NCBI GenBank assembly: GCA_030066295.1
Contig: JASJBX010000054.1
Span: 1-44,544 of the forward strand
DNA length: 44,544 nucleotides
Reading direction: 5' to 3'
From: Crocosphaera sp.
Lineage (GTDB): Bacteria; Cyanobacteriota; Cyanobacteriia; Cyanobacteriales; Microcystaceae
Shown: piece after piece, positions 1-8,344 of the stretch
Numbering within the stretch: position 1 is the stretch's first letter
Layout of the letters: each line of letters opens with the position of its first letter
Made by a program: the position numbers and the translations under genes
The notes under the pieces: generated by a model
The model's database searches: none
What the model was told of the DNA's origin: nothing
Seen by the model: only the letters and a program-made list of their open reading frames with translations

Positions 1-437
1 TCTTCTACATTGGTTAATAGGTCTGTGGGGTCATCAATACGCAGGGAAGCTTTACCATATTCTCCCCTGGTTGCTTTTTCCACTTGTCCCCCCAGTTGTT
101 TAACCATCAACTGCATTCCGTAGCAAACCCCTAACACGGGGATACCTAACTGCCAAATCTCAGGATCACATTGAGGGGCGCGATCGTCATATACTGAGTT
201 GGGACCTCCTGATAAGATAATCCCTTTGGGGTTAAGTTGACGTAATTTTTCGACCGTTGTGCGATAGGATAAAACTTCAGAATAAACTTGGGTTTCTCGA
301 ATGCGACGGGCAATTAATTCTGAGTATTGAGAACCAAAGTCAAGTATAACAATCATTTGGCGATCGAGACTTTTATCAAGGTTTTTAGTGGATAAAGTCT
401 CTGGAGTATTGGAGAGGGAAGGGGTTTGAGTAGTCAC
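1..437 (-). CDS. guaA: GMP synthase, N-terminal glutamine amidotransferase part (cut by window edge)
   Basis: Converts XMP to GMP with glutamine as nitrogen donor, the last step of guanine nucleotide synthesis in the cytoplasm. Only the first ~145 codons are present. A leader of about 26 residues is followed by [20 protein letters not shown], the hallmark start of the class I amidotransferase domain. The GGPNSVYDD loop follows, then the nucleophile elbow GVCYGMQL with the catalytic Cys. The reading frame stays open to position 1, so the ATP-pyrophosphatase and dimerisation domains lie outside the window. I chose the GTG at 437-435; the internal ATG at MIVILDFG is an alternative start. The spacing to petG suggests a separate unit. 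Confidence 0.95.
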   Translation of the reverse strand, partial: MTTQTPSLSNTPETLSTKNLDKSLDRQMIVILDFGSQYSELIARRIRETQVYSEVLSYRTTVEKLRQLNPKGIILSGGPNSVYDDRAPQCDPEIWQLGIPVLGVCYGMQLMVKQLGGQVEKATRGEYGKASLRIDDPTDLLTNVE

Positions 438-520
438 GTTTTGAGGATGAAAAAAGTAGAGCTAATGCTAAGGTAATTGTTTAATAGATTATCTTAGCAC
501 TAGCATCAAATTGCTTCCAC

Positions 521-543
521 ACTGAACTTAATCTAAGTTCAGT
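521..543 (-). terminator. Stem-loop overlapping the petG stop codon
   Basis: A perfect 10-bp inverted repeat (ACTGAACTTA, 3-base loop ATC, TAAGTTCAGT) spans the last petG codons and its stop. No long T-run follows on the minus strand, so it may be a weak terminator or a 3'-end stabilising hairpin rather than a classical Rho-independent terminator. Confidence 0.5.
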
Positions 544-644
544 TGGTTACCCCGTTTATATTGTAAATAGGCAGCAACGAATAAACCAGCTAAAGTAATG
601 GGAATAAGACCTAAAACAATGCCTAAGAGTAAAGGTTCAATCAT
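528..644 (-). CDS. petG: Cytochrome b6f complex subunit PetG
   Basis: A 38-residue single-helix thylakoid membrane protein required for assembly and stability of the cytochrome b6f complex. The translation begins [20 protein letters not shown] and ends [15 protein letters not shown], which is the near-invariant PetG sequence, with one membrane helix (about residues 5-28) and a basic C-terminal tail. A good ribosome site (GAGGAG) sits about 8 bases upstream of the ATG. The gene is divergent from the CytM-like gene. The stop codon lies inside a 10-bp perfect inverted repeat. The assignment rests on near-complete sequence recognition. Confidence 0.95.
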   Translation of the reverse strand: MIEPLLLGIVLGLIPITLAGLFVAAYLQYKRGNQLNLD

Positions 645-828
645 GGGGGTTCTCCTCATTGAGACGTATGTAAAACCCACCGTTAATGGCGGGATCTTTA
701 TATGGTACTGGAGAATGTTGCCTTAATTCTAGGGTAAATTGACGCTTTCCCTTATATCTTTCTATTGGGTATAACCGTTTTTTTGTCAAGGCTTTAGAAA
801 AAAATTAATATTTTACGCAAAATCTTCC

Positions 829-834
829 TATAAT
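829..834 (+). promoter_or_regulatory. Possible -10 box for the CytM-like gene
   Basis: A perfect TATAAT lies 90 bases upstream of the GTG start in the 279-bp divergent region between petG and the cytochrome gene. No convincing -35 box stands 16-18 bases upstream, so the call rests on the -10 alone. Confidence 0.3.
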
Positions 835-923
835 TGTTACATTAGTTAATAAGACTAGCTTTTTACCCTCAAAAGATTGCAAAATGTAAAGGGAGGGCCA
901 ACAAAATAACCCCTTAAATTACC

Positions 924-1298
924 GTGACTGAACAGTTAATCCAACCCAAGGATGCGATCCAAAGACTAATACTAATTTTTTTAGGCATGATTTTTCTAGC
1001 TATTGTGGTCATAGTCGGTTGGTATCTTCATGAAATATCTGATCCTTACATCAATGAAGTGTTATCCCTTCCAGGAGATGTTAGTAGGGGACAGGCTATG
1101 TTTCAAATTAATTGTGCCGGTTGTCATGGATTAAATGCAGATGGTGTTGTGGGACCGAGTTTACACCATGTCCAAAAACATAAATCGAAAATTAGTCTGA
1201 TTCAACAAGTTATCAGTGGAAAAACCCCACCTATGCCGGAATTTCAACCCAATCCCCAAGAAATGGCAGATTTGTTAAGTTATTTAGAAGGGTTATAG
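924..1298 (+). CDS. cytM: Membrane-anchored cytochrome c, CytM-like
   Basis: A small c-type cytochrome carrying one covalently bound heme. Residues ~15-37 form one hydrophobic segment that looks like an uncleaved anchor or signal. The heme-binding site is NCAGCHG (CXXCH) at about residues 64-68. The PPMPEF segment near residue 102 supplies a likely axial Met. Length (124 aa), layout and the divergent position next to petG fit CytM, a low-potential cytochrome linked to respiration/photosynthesis balance in cyanobacteria. The start is the GTG at 924, preceded by the purine-rich AGGGAGG about 25 bases upstream, which is rather far. A different cyanobacterial cytochrome c6-like protein is the main alternative. 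Confidence 0.75.
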   Translation: MTEQLIQPKDAIQRLILIFLGMIFLAIVVIVGWYLHEISDPYINEVLSLPGDVSRGQAMFQINCAGCHGLNADGVVGPSLHHVQKHKSKISLIQQVISGKTPPMPEFQPNPQEMADLLSYLEGL

Positions 1299-1395
1299 GC
1301 GTGAATCAACCTTAAAAAATGCTTGATTTACTGATGTTTCTTCAAGAAAACTGATAATTTAGTCATCAGAAGCATTCCGTTACACGGCTGATATT

Positions 1396-2160
1396 ATGCT
1401 ATCTTCCTCCGATCATGGCCTTTACAATAACATTCCTATTCCTTCTCCGAGTCATCCCAGACAATATCGGGCGATCGGTTTAATTGAGGGTCAATATCAG
1501 CGTTCTCAAGAACATCAAACACGAGGTATCCTGATTACCAAAGACAGTAACATTATTGATACTGTAGTTTTAGGTAAAGTCCTCAGTCTCTTCAAAAAAC
1601 ATATTGACTTAAATAAATCTCATTTGTGGATTGTTTATCCGCGAACTCGACTCGCTAACGATCAACTACAGTTACAGATCGCAGGAGTTTGGGAACCGGA
1701 AATTTTACATCCAGAAAAAACTCATTTATCATTACCCGAAGATAGCTTATCCTCTGGAGTTCCTATTCAGAGTGGAGACTTTTCCATTCGTGGACAAGTT
1801 GTTTATGCCTCCCATCGGAAAAAAATTGCTATTGTTAAAATTCGTCAGTCTCCTAAACATCCCTCAGAAAAACCCAAATTTTTTAAGTTGAAACTGCACG
1901 GAAAACTTCCTGACAAAGCAGTGGGTTGTTTTTGGGAGTTACAAGTAAGCTTAGTCAATAATAAACTCACCATCATAACAGGGACAAATTTAGGACAGAT
2001 AGCTAAAAAGAGGGGGAATTTCACAAAAAAACGAACTTCATCCCAATTAAAACCCAAAAAACGATCCTTAAATAGCGATCGCCCCTTTTCTCCTCCTCGC
2101 CGTTCACCTGCACCTAAACCGATTAAATCAGTGAGAAATAACTATCAAAAATCAGAGTAA
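1396..2160 (+). CDS. Unrecognised conserved-looking protein with basic C-terminal tail
   Basis: A 254-residue soluble protein that I cannot assign to a named family. Residues ~20-195 look like a compact, mostly beta-rich domain with two similar-looking blocks. From about residue 200 the chain becomes a low-complexity tail rich in Lys, Arg, Pro and Ser, which would suit nucleic-acid or acidic-partner binding. No signal peptide or membrane helix is visible. It is on the same strand as the CytM-like gene, 97 bases downstream, and is followed by a convergent small gene. Codon use resembles the neighbours, so it is probably a resident gene. Function unknown. Confidence 0.7.
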   Translation: MLSSSDHGLYNNIPIPSPSHPRQYRAIGLIEGQYQRSQEHQTRGILITKDSNIIDTVVLGKVLSLFKKHIDLNKSHLWIVYPRTRLANDQLQLQIAGVWEPEILHPEKTHLSLPEDSLSSGVPIQSGDFSIRGQVVYASHRKKIAIVKIRQSPKHPSEKPKFFKLKLHGKLPDKAVGCFWELQVSLVNNKLTIITGTNLGQIAKKRGNFTKKRTSSQLKPKKRSLNSDRPFSPPRRSPAPKPIKSVRNNYQKSE

Positions 2161-2186
2161 ATCTTCTAAAAATGAATAATTAAAGC

Positions 2187-2384
2187 TTAATCTATGACCC
2201 AAAAACCATTTTTGCGCCAATATTGTTCTTTTAGGGCTGCCTCCAGTTGATTCTTAACAATTAAACCTTTTTGCAGTAGGAGTTCCCCGAGACGACGTTT
2301 CTGAGAAGTTTGAAGTTGGATAACTCCTTCTAGTTCCTCAGAGGAAATCAACTTTTTCTGGAGCAGAATTTGACCTAGTTGCAT
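2187..2384 (-). CDS. Small protein with a PilB/GspE N-terminal (MshEN)-like domain
   Basis: A 65-residue protein consisting of two copies of a short helical motif: LGQILLQKKLIS..EL then LGELLLQKGLIV..QLEAAL.EQ. This is the pattern of the MshEN domain found at the N-terminus of type II/IV secretion ATPases, where it can bind c-di-GMP. Here it stands alone without the ATPase. It is downstream of psbB on the same strand but separated from it by a strong terminator. A palindrome (2393-2407, CAGAGCA-T-TGCTCTG) lies just upstream of its ATG. The family resemblance is seen in the sequence; nucleotide binding is a guess. Confidence 0.7.
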   Translation of the reverse strand: MQLGQILLQKKLISSEELEGVIQLQTSQKRRLGELLLQKGLIVKNQLEAALKEQYWRKNGFWVID

Positions 2385-2502
2385 AACTTTACCAGAGCAT
2401 TGCTCTGACGAACATCAAAGACTTTTAATTAAATATACTTACAGTTTATATCATACTCTATGTAAAACTTATAAAGATTTGTCCAAAACTTAATAAACCA
2501 AA

Positions 2503-2540
2503 ATAAAGAGTCAAGGTAATGATTATCCTTGACTCTTTAT
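2503..2540 (-). terminator. Rho-independent terminator of psbB
   Basis: A perfect 14-bp stem (arms 2503-2516 and 2527-2540) with a 10-base loop, followed on the minus strand by TTTTGGTTT. It lies 38 bases after the psbB stop. Confidence 0.9.
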
Positions 2541-2577
2541 AACTTTAAGTTATGGGATGTTTAGCAACAAAGCATAA

Positions 2578-4107
2578 TTAGCCTTCAGCCTTGGTACGGG
2601 TACTTTTGTCACCAACCTTAGCAAACAGACCCCATTCCACTTGTTCTTCAAGATCCGGATCAACACCAGCAAATACGTCACGGTACAGAGTACGAGAACC
2701 ATGCCAAATGTGACCAAAGAAGAACAATAAAGCAAATACAGCGTGTCCAAAGGTAAACCAACCTCTGGGACTGGTACGGAATACCCCGTCAGAACCGAGA
2801 GTTTCACGGTCAAAGACAAAAGGTTCACCGAGTTGCGCCTTACGAGCAAACTGTTTAACATCAGCAGCGTTGCTGAAAGTTTGACCGTCTAAAGCACCAC
2901 CGTAGAAAGTAGCGGTTACACCACTTTGCTCAACACTGAGTTTAGACTCAGCACGACGGAAAGGAATATCCGCACGAACAAGACCATCCGCATCGGTTAA
3001 AACAATGGGGAAAGTTTCAAAGAAGTTAGGCATCCGACGAACGGTTAAAATACGACCGTCTTTGTCTTTAAACACAGGGTGTCCTAACCATTCTTGGGCG
3101 ATACCGTCACCACTATCCATAGCACCGGTACGGAATAAACCACCTTTAGCAGGGCTATTACCTACATAATCGTAGAAAGCAAGCTTTTCAGGAATGTTTA
3201 ACCAAGCTTCAGATAAGCTCTCACCAGCAGCTAAACTGGTTTCTACACGGCGTTCGATCTCTTGTTGGAAGAAACCATTATCCCACTGATAACGGGTAGG
3301 TCCAAAGAGTTCGATGGGGGTTGTGGCGTTACCATACCACATAGTTCCAGCAACGATAAAAGCAGCGAAGAATACAGCAGCAATACTACTAGATAATACG
3401 GTTTCGATATTACCCATTCTTAGAGCTTTATAGAGGCGTTCTGGAGGTCTTACCGTTAAGTGGAATAGACCTGCAATAATACCTACAACACCAGCTGCAA
3501 TGTGGTGAGCAACAACTCCTCCAGGGTTGAAGGGGTTAAAGCCTGCCGGTCCCCACTCCGGTGCCACCGGTTGGACGTGGCCCGTTATACCGTAGGGATC
3601 GGATACCCACATTCCAGGTCCCCACAGTCCAGTGAGGTGGAATGCTCCAAAACCGAAGCAGAGGAGTCCGGATAAGAATAAGTGAATACCAAACATTTTG
3701 GGAAGATCAAGGGCAGGTTCCCCTGTACGAGCATCTACGAATAGCTCTAAGTCCCAGAATACCCAGTGCCAAACAGCAGCTAGGAATAATAAACCAGATA
3801 AAACGATGTGAGCCGCAGCAACACCTTCAAAAGACCAGAAACCAGGGTTAACACCGGTTTCTCCGGTGACACTCCAGCCACCCCAAGATCCGGTAACTCC
3901 TAAACGGGCCATGAAGGGAAGAACGAACATCCCTTGTCGCCACATGGGGTTAAGAACGGGATCACTGGGATCAAAAATGGCTAACTCATAAAGAGCCATA
4001 GAACCTGCCCAACCAGCTACTAGGGCAGTGTGCATTAAATGGACGGAAATTAAGCGTCCTGGGTCATTCAGAACAACTGTGTGGACTCGATACCAAGGTA
4101 GTCCCAT
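2578..4107 (-). CDS. psbB: Photosystem II chlorophyll-binding core antenna CP47
   Basis: CP47 binds chlorophyll a and passes excitation energy to the photosystem II reaction centre in the thylakoid. The 509-residue length and the start [20 protein letters not shown] are typical. Six membrane helices carry many His ligands, and the large lumenal loop between helices 5 and 6 (about residues 255-450) is complete. The C-terminus ends in the usual stromal tail rich in charged residues. A strong ribosome site (AGGAGG) precedes the ATG. No psbT reading frame follows before the terminator at 2503-2540, so the gene appears monocistronic here. Confidence 0.98.
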   Translation of the reverse strand: MGLPWYRVHTVVLNDPGRLISVHLMHTALVAGWAGSMALYELAIFDPSDPVLNPMWRQGMFVLPFMARLGVTGSWGGWSVTGETGVNPGFWSFEGVAAAHIVLSGLLFLAAVWHWVFWDLELFVDARTGEPALDLPKMFGIHLFLSGLLCFGFGAFHLTGLWGPGMWVSDPYGITGHVQPVAPEWGPAGFNPFNPGGVVAHHIAAGVVGIIAGLFHLTVRPPERLYKALRMGNIETVLSSSIAAVFFAAFIVAGTMWYGNATTPIELFGPTRYQWDNGFFQQEIERRVETSLAAGESLSEAWLNIPEKLAFYDYVGNSPAKGGLFRTGAMDSGDGIAQEWLGHPVFKDKDGRILTVRRMPNFFETFPIVLTDADGLVRADIPFRRAESKLSVEQSGVTATFYGGALDGQTFSNAADVKQFARKAQLGEPFVFDRETLGSDGVFRTSPRGWFTFGHAVFALLFFFGHIWHGSRTLYRDVFAGVDPDLEEQVEWGLFAKVGDKSTRTKAEG

Positions 4108-4451
4108 TGACTACGCTCCTCCTGTTTGAAAATATGTCTACGTCGACGGTTTCTTATTTTGGTTTTAAGGTTGCCTGACTTGTGTTTGGCGATCGCTGTT
4201 GAACAACTCTCACTTCCCAAAAGTCGGCTAACCTACATTATGCCAAGAAAATGAAATTTATTTAAAGAAGTGTAACTATTGTTAGTCTCAATTGCAAGTT
4301 TTTTCGTCTCCTGTAGTAAGGATTGCATAGTTTATCTGTTCTATCATTGGAGTCATGAATATGGGCAAAATGACGAAAATTGTTATAAAGATAAGGATAT
4401 TTTAGTTTTTGAGTCGGTTATGATTTAGAAAGTTAATATTTTTAGTTCAAC
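4108..4451. other. Divergent intergenic region, psbB / methyltransferase
   Basis: 344 bases without a convincing gene. It holds the psbB leader with its AGGAGG site, one HIP1 octamer near 4191, and AT-rich sequence before the methyltransferase. On the minus strand, bases 4242-4237 read CATAAT preceded by TG, a possible extended -10 for psbB. That would give a leader of about 120 bases. Confidence 0.45.
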
Positions 4452-5255
4452 ATGAAATATCAAGATAGTAGCGGTGATCATGTTATTCTATTTGGCGATA
4501 GTCTTAAACTTTTAGATCAGGAAATTGAGGATAATAGTATTCATCTTATTTTTGCTGACCCTCCTTATAATATCGGTAAAAAATACGCTAATTTTATTGA
4601 TCAATGGCCCACACAAGAAGATTATTTAGATTGGTGTTATTCTTGGTTAGAATTATGTCTAAAGAAGCTTCATCCTGAAGGTAGCATTTATCTTATGGCT
4701 AGTACACAAACTATTCCCTACTTAGATATTTATTTACGTAAATATATTCATATTTTATCACGAATCATTTGGCACTATGACAGTTCAGGCGTGCAAGCAA
4801 AGAATTATTTTGGTTCTTTATATGAACCAATCATTTATGGAGTCAAAAATTCTAAATCATATACATTTAATCGGGATGATATAAAAGTAGAAGCAAAAAC
4901 AGGTTCAAAACGAAAATTAATTGATTATCGTAAAGCAATTCCTACAGTTTATAATTCTCATAAAGTTCCTGGAAATGTTTGGTATTTTCCAAGAGTTCGT
5001 TATCGCATGGAAGAATATGAAAAACATCCAACTCAAAAACCAGAAGCACTTTTGAAACGTATTATTTTAGCGAGTACCAATGTGGGAGATACTATCCTTG
5101 ATCCTTTTTCTGGAACTTTTACAACTTCGGCTGTTGCTCAAAAATTGGGGAGGAAATCTATTGGTATTGAAATTGAAGAAGATTATATAAAAATTGGTTT
5201 AAGACGTTTAAGTATTTCTCAATATTATAACGGAGAAATCCTGCAAAAACCTTGA
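4452..5255 (+). CDS. DNA N6-adenine methyltransferase of a type II-like system
   Basis: Transfers a methyl group from S-adenosylmethionine to adenine in a specific DNA site. DPPY (residues 36-39) is catalytic motif IV. The AdoMet-binding motif I, DPFSGT, comes later at about residues 217-222, followed by KSIGIE. This motif order marks the beta class of amino-methyltransferases. HPTQKP before motif I is also typical. The frame stops at TGA 5253-5255, but the same frame continues for 16 codons to a second stop at 5304, overlapping the ATG of the broken downstream gene. The protein may therefore have lost a short C-terminal tail. Its AT-rich codon use differs from psbB. Target site unknown. Confidence 0.88.
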   Translation: MKYQDSSGDHVILFGDSLKLLDQEIEDNSIHLIFADPPYNIGKKYANFIDQWPTQEDYLDWCYSWLELCLKKLHPEGSIYLMASTQTIPYLDIYLRKYIHILSRIIWHYDSSGVQAKNYFGSLYEPIIYGVKNSKSYTFNRDDIKVEAKTGSKRKLIDYRKAIPTVYNSHKVPGNVWYFPRVRYRMEEYEKHPTQKPEALLKRIILASTNVGDTILDPFSGTFTTSAVAQKLGRKSIGIEIEEDYIKIGLRRLSISQYYNGEILQKP

Positions 5256-5298
5256 AAAACCTATCAAAAAAATCACCAACAATTAGAATTGTTTAAAG

Positions 5299-5800
5299 AT
5301 GACTAATAAGCACCAATTTACTCAAGTTATTTTTGAGATATTGAACAATTACTTTCACGAAAATGCTGAAGACATTTTTTAAAATAGTCCCTTATTACAA
5401 TATTTGAATATTAAAACAAAATCAGCAAATAAAGGGTCAAAGTCTAGACCATCTCTCGGTAATCATTATGCACTTTATGTCTTAGTTGAAGATTATATTA
5501 ACAAAGGATTTTATAATCAAAATAATTATGAAGAATATGAAGGTGCAAAAATTCCCTATTACTTTTGTCGTAAAATCAAATGAAACACCAGAAAAAATCA
5601 AAGAAAAAATTAAACAACAAGCTAAACTTAAATATAAGGTAAATGCAATTGTTAATCGTTACTTAAACTCTGTTGAGGAAATAATTAATCTTCCTATGTT
5701 AAACGAATATATTAACACGATTATTGATCAGGGTAATATATCAGATATTATCAAAGAAATTTCGGTTCAAAGTCAATTAGAATTTAATCTAAACTCATAG
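5299..5800 (+). pseudogene. Broken gene next to the methyltransferase, probable restriction endonuclease remnant
   Basis: Starting at ATG 5299, which overlaps the extended methyltransferase frame, translation reads MTNKHQFTQVIFEILNNYFH and stops at TAA 5380-5382. The same frame then continues with a sensible protein, including SLGNHYALYVLVEDYINKGF, to a TGA at 5581. At an A5 run (5547-5551) coherent coding moves to the next frame, which runs as ITFVVKSNETPEKIKEKIK to 5800. One inserted A would explain the shift. So the gene carries at least one nonsense and one frameshift change. Position and size fit the cognate endonuclease of a type II system, but I do not recognise the endonuclease family, so that part is inference. 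Confidence 0.75.
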
Positions 5801-5812
5801 TACAATTAATTA

Positions 5813-6226
5813 ATGACTTACTATAGAACCATTCATTTTTCTGATACAGATGCAGCCGGTGTTGTTTATTTTGCTACTTTATTATCCATCTGTCACGAAG
5901 CTTATGAATATAGCTTACAAGAAGCAGGAATTGATCTAAAAACCTTTTTTACAGGTTCGGATATTGCTATTCCTATTGTTCATGCTGACATTGATTTTTA
6001 TCAACCTTTATTTTGTGGCGATCGCATACAAGTTAACTTAACACCGACTCAATTAAACGAAACAGAATTTGAGATAAATTATCAAGTTTTTAATGAAAAC
6101 AACTCAAAGAAATTGATAGCTAAAGCAACCACTAAGCACATTTCAATTAACCCTAAACTGCGTCAACGTACTTCTTTATCATCTTCCATAATTAAATGGT
6201 TAGAATCAAACCAAGATAACTATTAA
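5813..6226 (+). CDS. 1,4-dihydroxy-2-naphthoyl-CoA hydrolase (hotdog thioesterase)
   Basis: Releases 1,4-dihydroxy-2-naphthoate from its CoA ester, a step in phylloquinone (vitamin K1, photosystem I cofactor) synthesis. The 137-residue length and single hotdog fold match the cyanobacterial DHNA-CoA thioesterases of the Slr0204 type. The active-site stretch FSDTDAAGVVYF near residue 9 holds the catalytic Asp, and CHEAYEYSL follows on the long helix. The ATG lies 12 bases after the broken gene, so it may be read from the same transcript, although their functions are unrelated. A generic 4-hydroxybenzoyl-CoA-type thioesterase is the alternative. Confidence 0.85.
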   Translation: MTYYRTIHFSDTDAAGVVYFATLLSICHEAYEYSLQEAGIDLKTFFTGSDIAIPIVHADIDFYQPLFCGDRIQVNLTPTQLNETEFEINYQVFNENNSKKLIAKATTKHISINPKLRQRTSLSSSIIKWLESNQDNY

Positions 6227-6283
6227 CTATGGCTAACTAGCGATCCTCAATCTGCCTATTCTTGCTATTGTTTTTAACTAGAA

Positions 6284-7132
6284 TTAATGTATTTTTAACC
6301 AATTGTTTAAATCAGCCATGTTAGTAAAATCAAGCAGTGCTTCACCGAGGTTTTCTAATTGTTCAATGGAGAGATTTTCAACACTTTGACGAACTTCTGG
6401 GGATAATTCTCCCATTCGTTTAGTTAGTTGCCGCAGGATAAGAGATTTTTCTCCTTCTTCTCTTCCTTCTTCTATTCCTTCTTGCTTAATTTCTCGGTAA
6501 ACTCGTGTTTCCTCAAAAGTAATTCCTAGCATTTCCTCTACCTCCTTTTTACTTAGCTGTTCAAATTTATAAGCGATGATCGTTGTAATTAACTCTATTA
6601 TGCCTTGGTTTAATGATTTAGGGGTTTTTTGTTGAGTTTTTTGTAACAAATACCTAGCTTCTTGGGGTGCTTGTTGCTCATCTACTGTGGTTAACAACAT
6701 GACTGCTATTTCTAGAGGTAAGTCTCGAATATTGCCTAATTCTTCTAAATAGACTCTGGTGATGCGATCGCTTTTCAATAAATCATCATAAGGAGTCGTC
6801 TCGCTTTGTTCAATGTTACGATTGGGATAAATAATCACCCCTTGCCAATCACTAAAGCGATCACGGTTACGATAGAAATATAGTAACGATTCGGCAAATA
6901 CTCTCTCATACAGTCTTTCATCTTTTTGGAACTGTACTTCACAGAAATATACTACTCCTGGATCTTTATTTTCTGGTGGTAAGAATACTCCATCGATCTC
7001 AAATCTTGGTTCTTTAACGGCCACAGAATCAAATCTGTATTCTGTCGCATTTTCTGGAGGATTTCTCAATAGTTCAAACAATAACCCTGGATAAGTTTGA
7101 AAGAGTTTGTAAAAGATTGAGTCTCGACGCAT
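6284..7132 (-). CDS. Rpn-family (DUF2887-type) PD-(D/E)XK nuclease/transposase-like protein
   Basis: A 282-residue member of a family very common in cyanobacteria and related to recombination-promoting nucleases. The N-terminal half begins MRRDSIFYKLFQTYPGLLFE and contains the likely active-site core: EIDGVFLPP (Asp) and VYFCEVQFQ (Glu and Gln), a PD-(D/E)XK-like arrangement. The middle is helical (about residues 130-230) with a Glu/Gly-rich linker. The C-terminal ~55 residues, LTKRMGELSPEVRQSVENLS onward, resemble the DUF4351 tail. These genes are often mobile and multicopy. No terminal repeats were found around it. Confidence 0.85.
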   Translation of the reverse strand: MRRDSIFYKLFQTYPGLLFELLRNPPENATEYRFDSVAVKEPRFEIDGVFLPPENKDPGVVYFCEVQFQKDERLYERVFAESLLYFYRNRDRFSDWQGVIIYPNRNIEQSETTPYDDLLKSDRITRVYLEELGNIRDLPLEIAVMLLTTVDEQQAPQEARYLLQKTQQKTPKSLNQGIIELITTIIAYKFEQLSKKEVEEMLGITFEETRVYREIKQEGIEEGREEGEKSLILRQLTKRMGELSPEVRQSVENLSIEQLENLGEALLDFTNMADLNNWLKIH

Positions 7133-7153
7133 TGTTAATGAACCATACTTTAT

Positions 7154-8311
7154 TTACTTTTGATAGTGTAAGATCTCATTAGCTACGCGATCGCAAACTC
7201 CTACTTCTCCTAACAGTGTACGCATTTCCTGATAGTCAGCGAAAGTTTTTTGACGGCGTTCGGGGTTTAATAATAACTCTAAAGATTCATCAACAATACG
7301 GTCAATTGTTGCTTCTTCTTGTAATAATTCGGGAACAATTTCTTCCATCACCACTAAGTTAGGGGGAGACATAAAAGGAATGGAAAACTTAAGAACATTC
7401 CTAGCAATCCACATGGTCAAAGGATTAACCAAACAGAGGACTAATTGAGGAATATCTAACAAAGCTAATTCTAAATTAACCGTTCCTGATTTAGCAATGG
7501 CAAAGTCAGCAGCAGCCATTACTTCAATAGCCCGTCCATCGAACAAAGTAATGGATAAATTGTATTGTTTAACCATTTCTTCGATAGTATGACGATATTC
7601 TTTTAAAGAAATAGGAAGGAGAAAATGAACATCAGGAACTTTTTCTTGTATTTTTTGTGCTGCCTGACAAATTAACGGTAAATGATACTTTAATTCTTGA
7701 TAACGAGAGGCAGGAAATAACCCTATCACTGGCTGATCTTCTTTAAGTTCCAAAGCTTGACGAGTGGCTTCTCTGGTGGGGGCTTTAGCCATTCTATCTA
7801 ATAGCGGATGACCCACCCATTTAACGTTGACTCCTTTTTTCTCAAAAAATCTCGCTTCTTCGGGGAAAATAGCCAACAAAATATCGGTAATTTCGGCAAA
7901 TTGTTCAATAGTTTTATTATTAGGGGCCCACACCCAAGACTGGGGAGCAATATAATAAATAATCGGCACATCGGGTAAATGTTTACGGGCGTATTTTCCA
8001 AAAGCGACATTGGGTCCCATATAATCCAATAAAATTAACACATCGGGGGGATTATCCCGTAAATAAGCCTTAACCCGACGCTGCATTAACCAAGTAGGAA
8101 TGATAAACGGTAAAGCTTCCACAATACCAATAGACCCAATACTGGCCGTATTTCCCAATAATTTCGCCCCGGCAGCTTCCATAAGATTTCCACCCAAGGC
8201 CAAAATTTCCAAAGGAATGTTTTGCTGTTTTGCCTGTCGATAGAGGGCTTCAACCAACATTGATCCCTGTAAGTCCCCTGAAACTTCCCCGGTACTGATA
8301 AAAATTTGCAT
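7154..8311 (-). CDS. lpxB: Lipid-A-disaccharide synthase
   Basis: Joins UDP-2,3-diacylglucosamine and lipid X to form the lipid A disaccharide at the inner membrane. The 385-residue length, the N-terminal ISTGEVSGDLQGSMLVEAL and the C-terminal sugar-nucleotide part with FAIAKSGTVNLELALL fit LpxB (GT19). It follows lpxA by 33 bases on the same strand, so the two form an operon. The ATG sits close after a GAGG-like site. Confidence 0.95.
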   Translation of the reverse strand: MQIFISTGEVSGDLQGSMLVEALYRQAKQQNIPLEILALGGNLMEAAGAKLLGNTASIGSIGIVEALPFIIPTWLMQRRVKAYLRDNPPDVLILLDYMGPNVAFGKYARKHLPDVPIIYYIAPQSWVWAPNNKTIEQFAEITDILLAIFPEEARFFEKKGVNVKWVGHPLLDRMAKAPTREATRQALELKEDQPVIGLFPASRYQELKYHLPLICQAAQKIQEKVPDVHFLLPISLKEYRHTIEEMVKQYNLSITLFDGRAIEVMAAADFAIAKSGTVNLELALLDIPQLVLCLVNPLTMWIARNVLKFSIPFMSPPNLVVMEEIVPELLQEEATIDRIVDESLELLLNPERRQKTFADYQEMRTLLGEVGVCDRVANEILHYQK

Positions 8312-8344
8312 AACTTCCTCTTTAACCCGATGACTACTTAACGC

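Noticed and set aside
3642-3851. Open frame on the plus strand inside psbB
   Set aside because: Fully antisense to an unmistakable CP47 gene, with no domain and no ribosome site.
6284-7132. Complete transposon around the Rpn-type gene
   Set aside because: No terminal inverted repeats or target-site duplications were found at either side.
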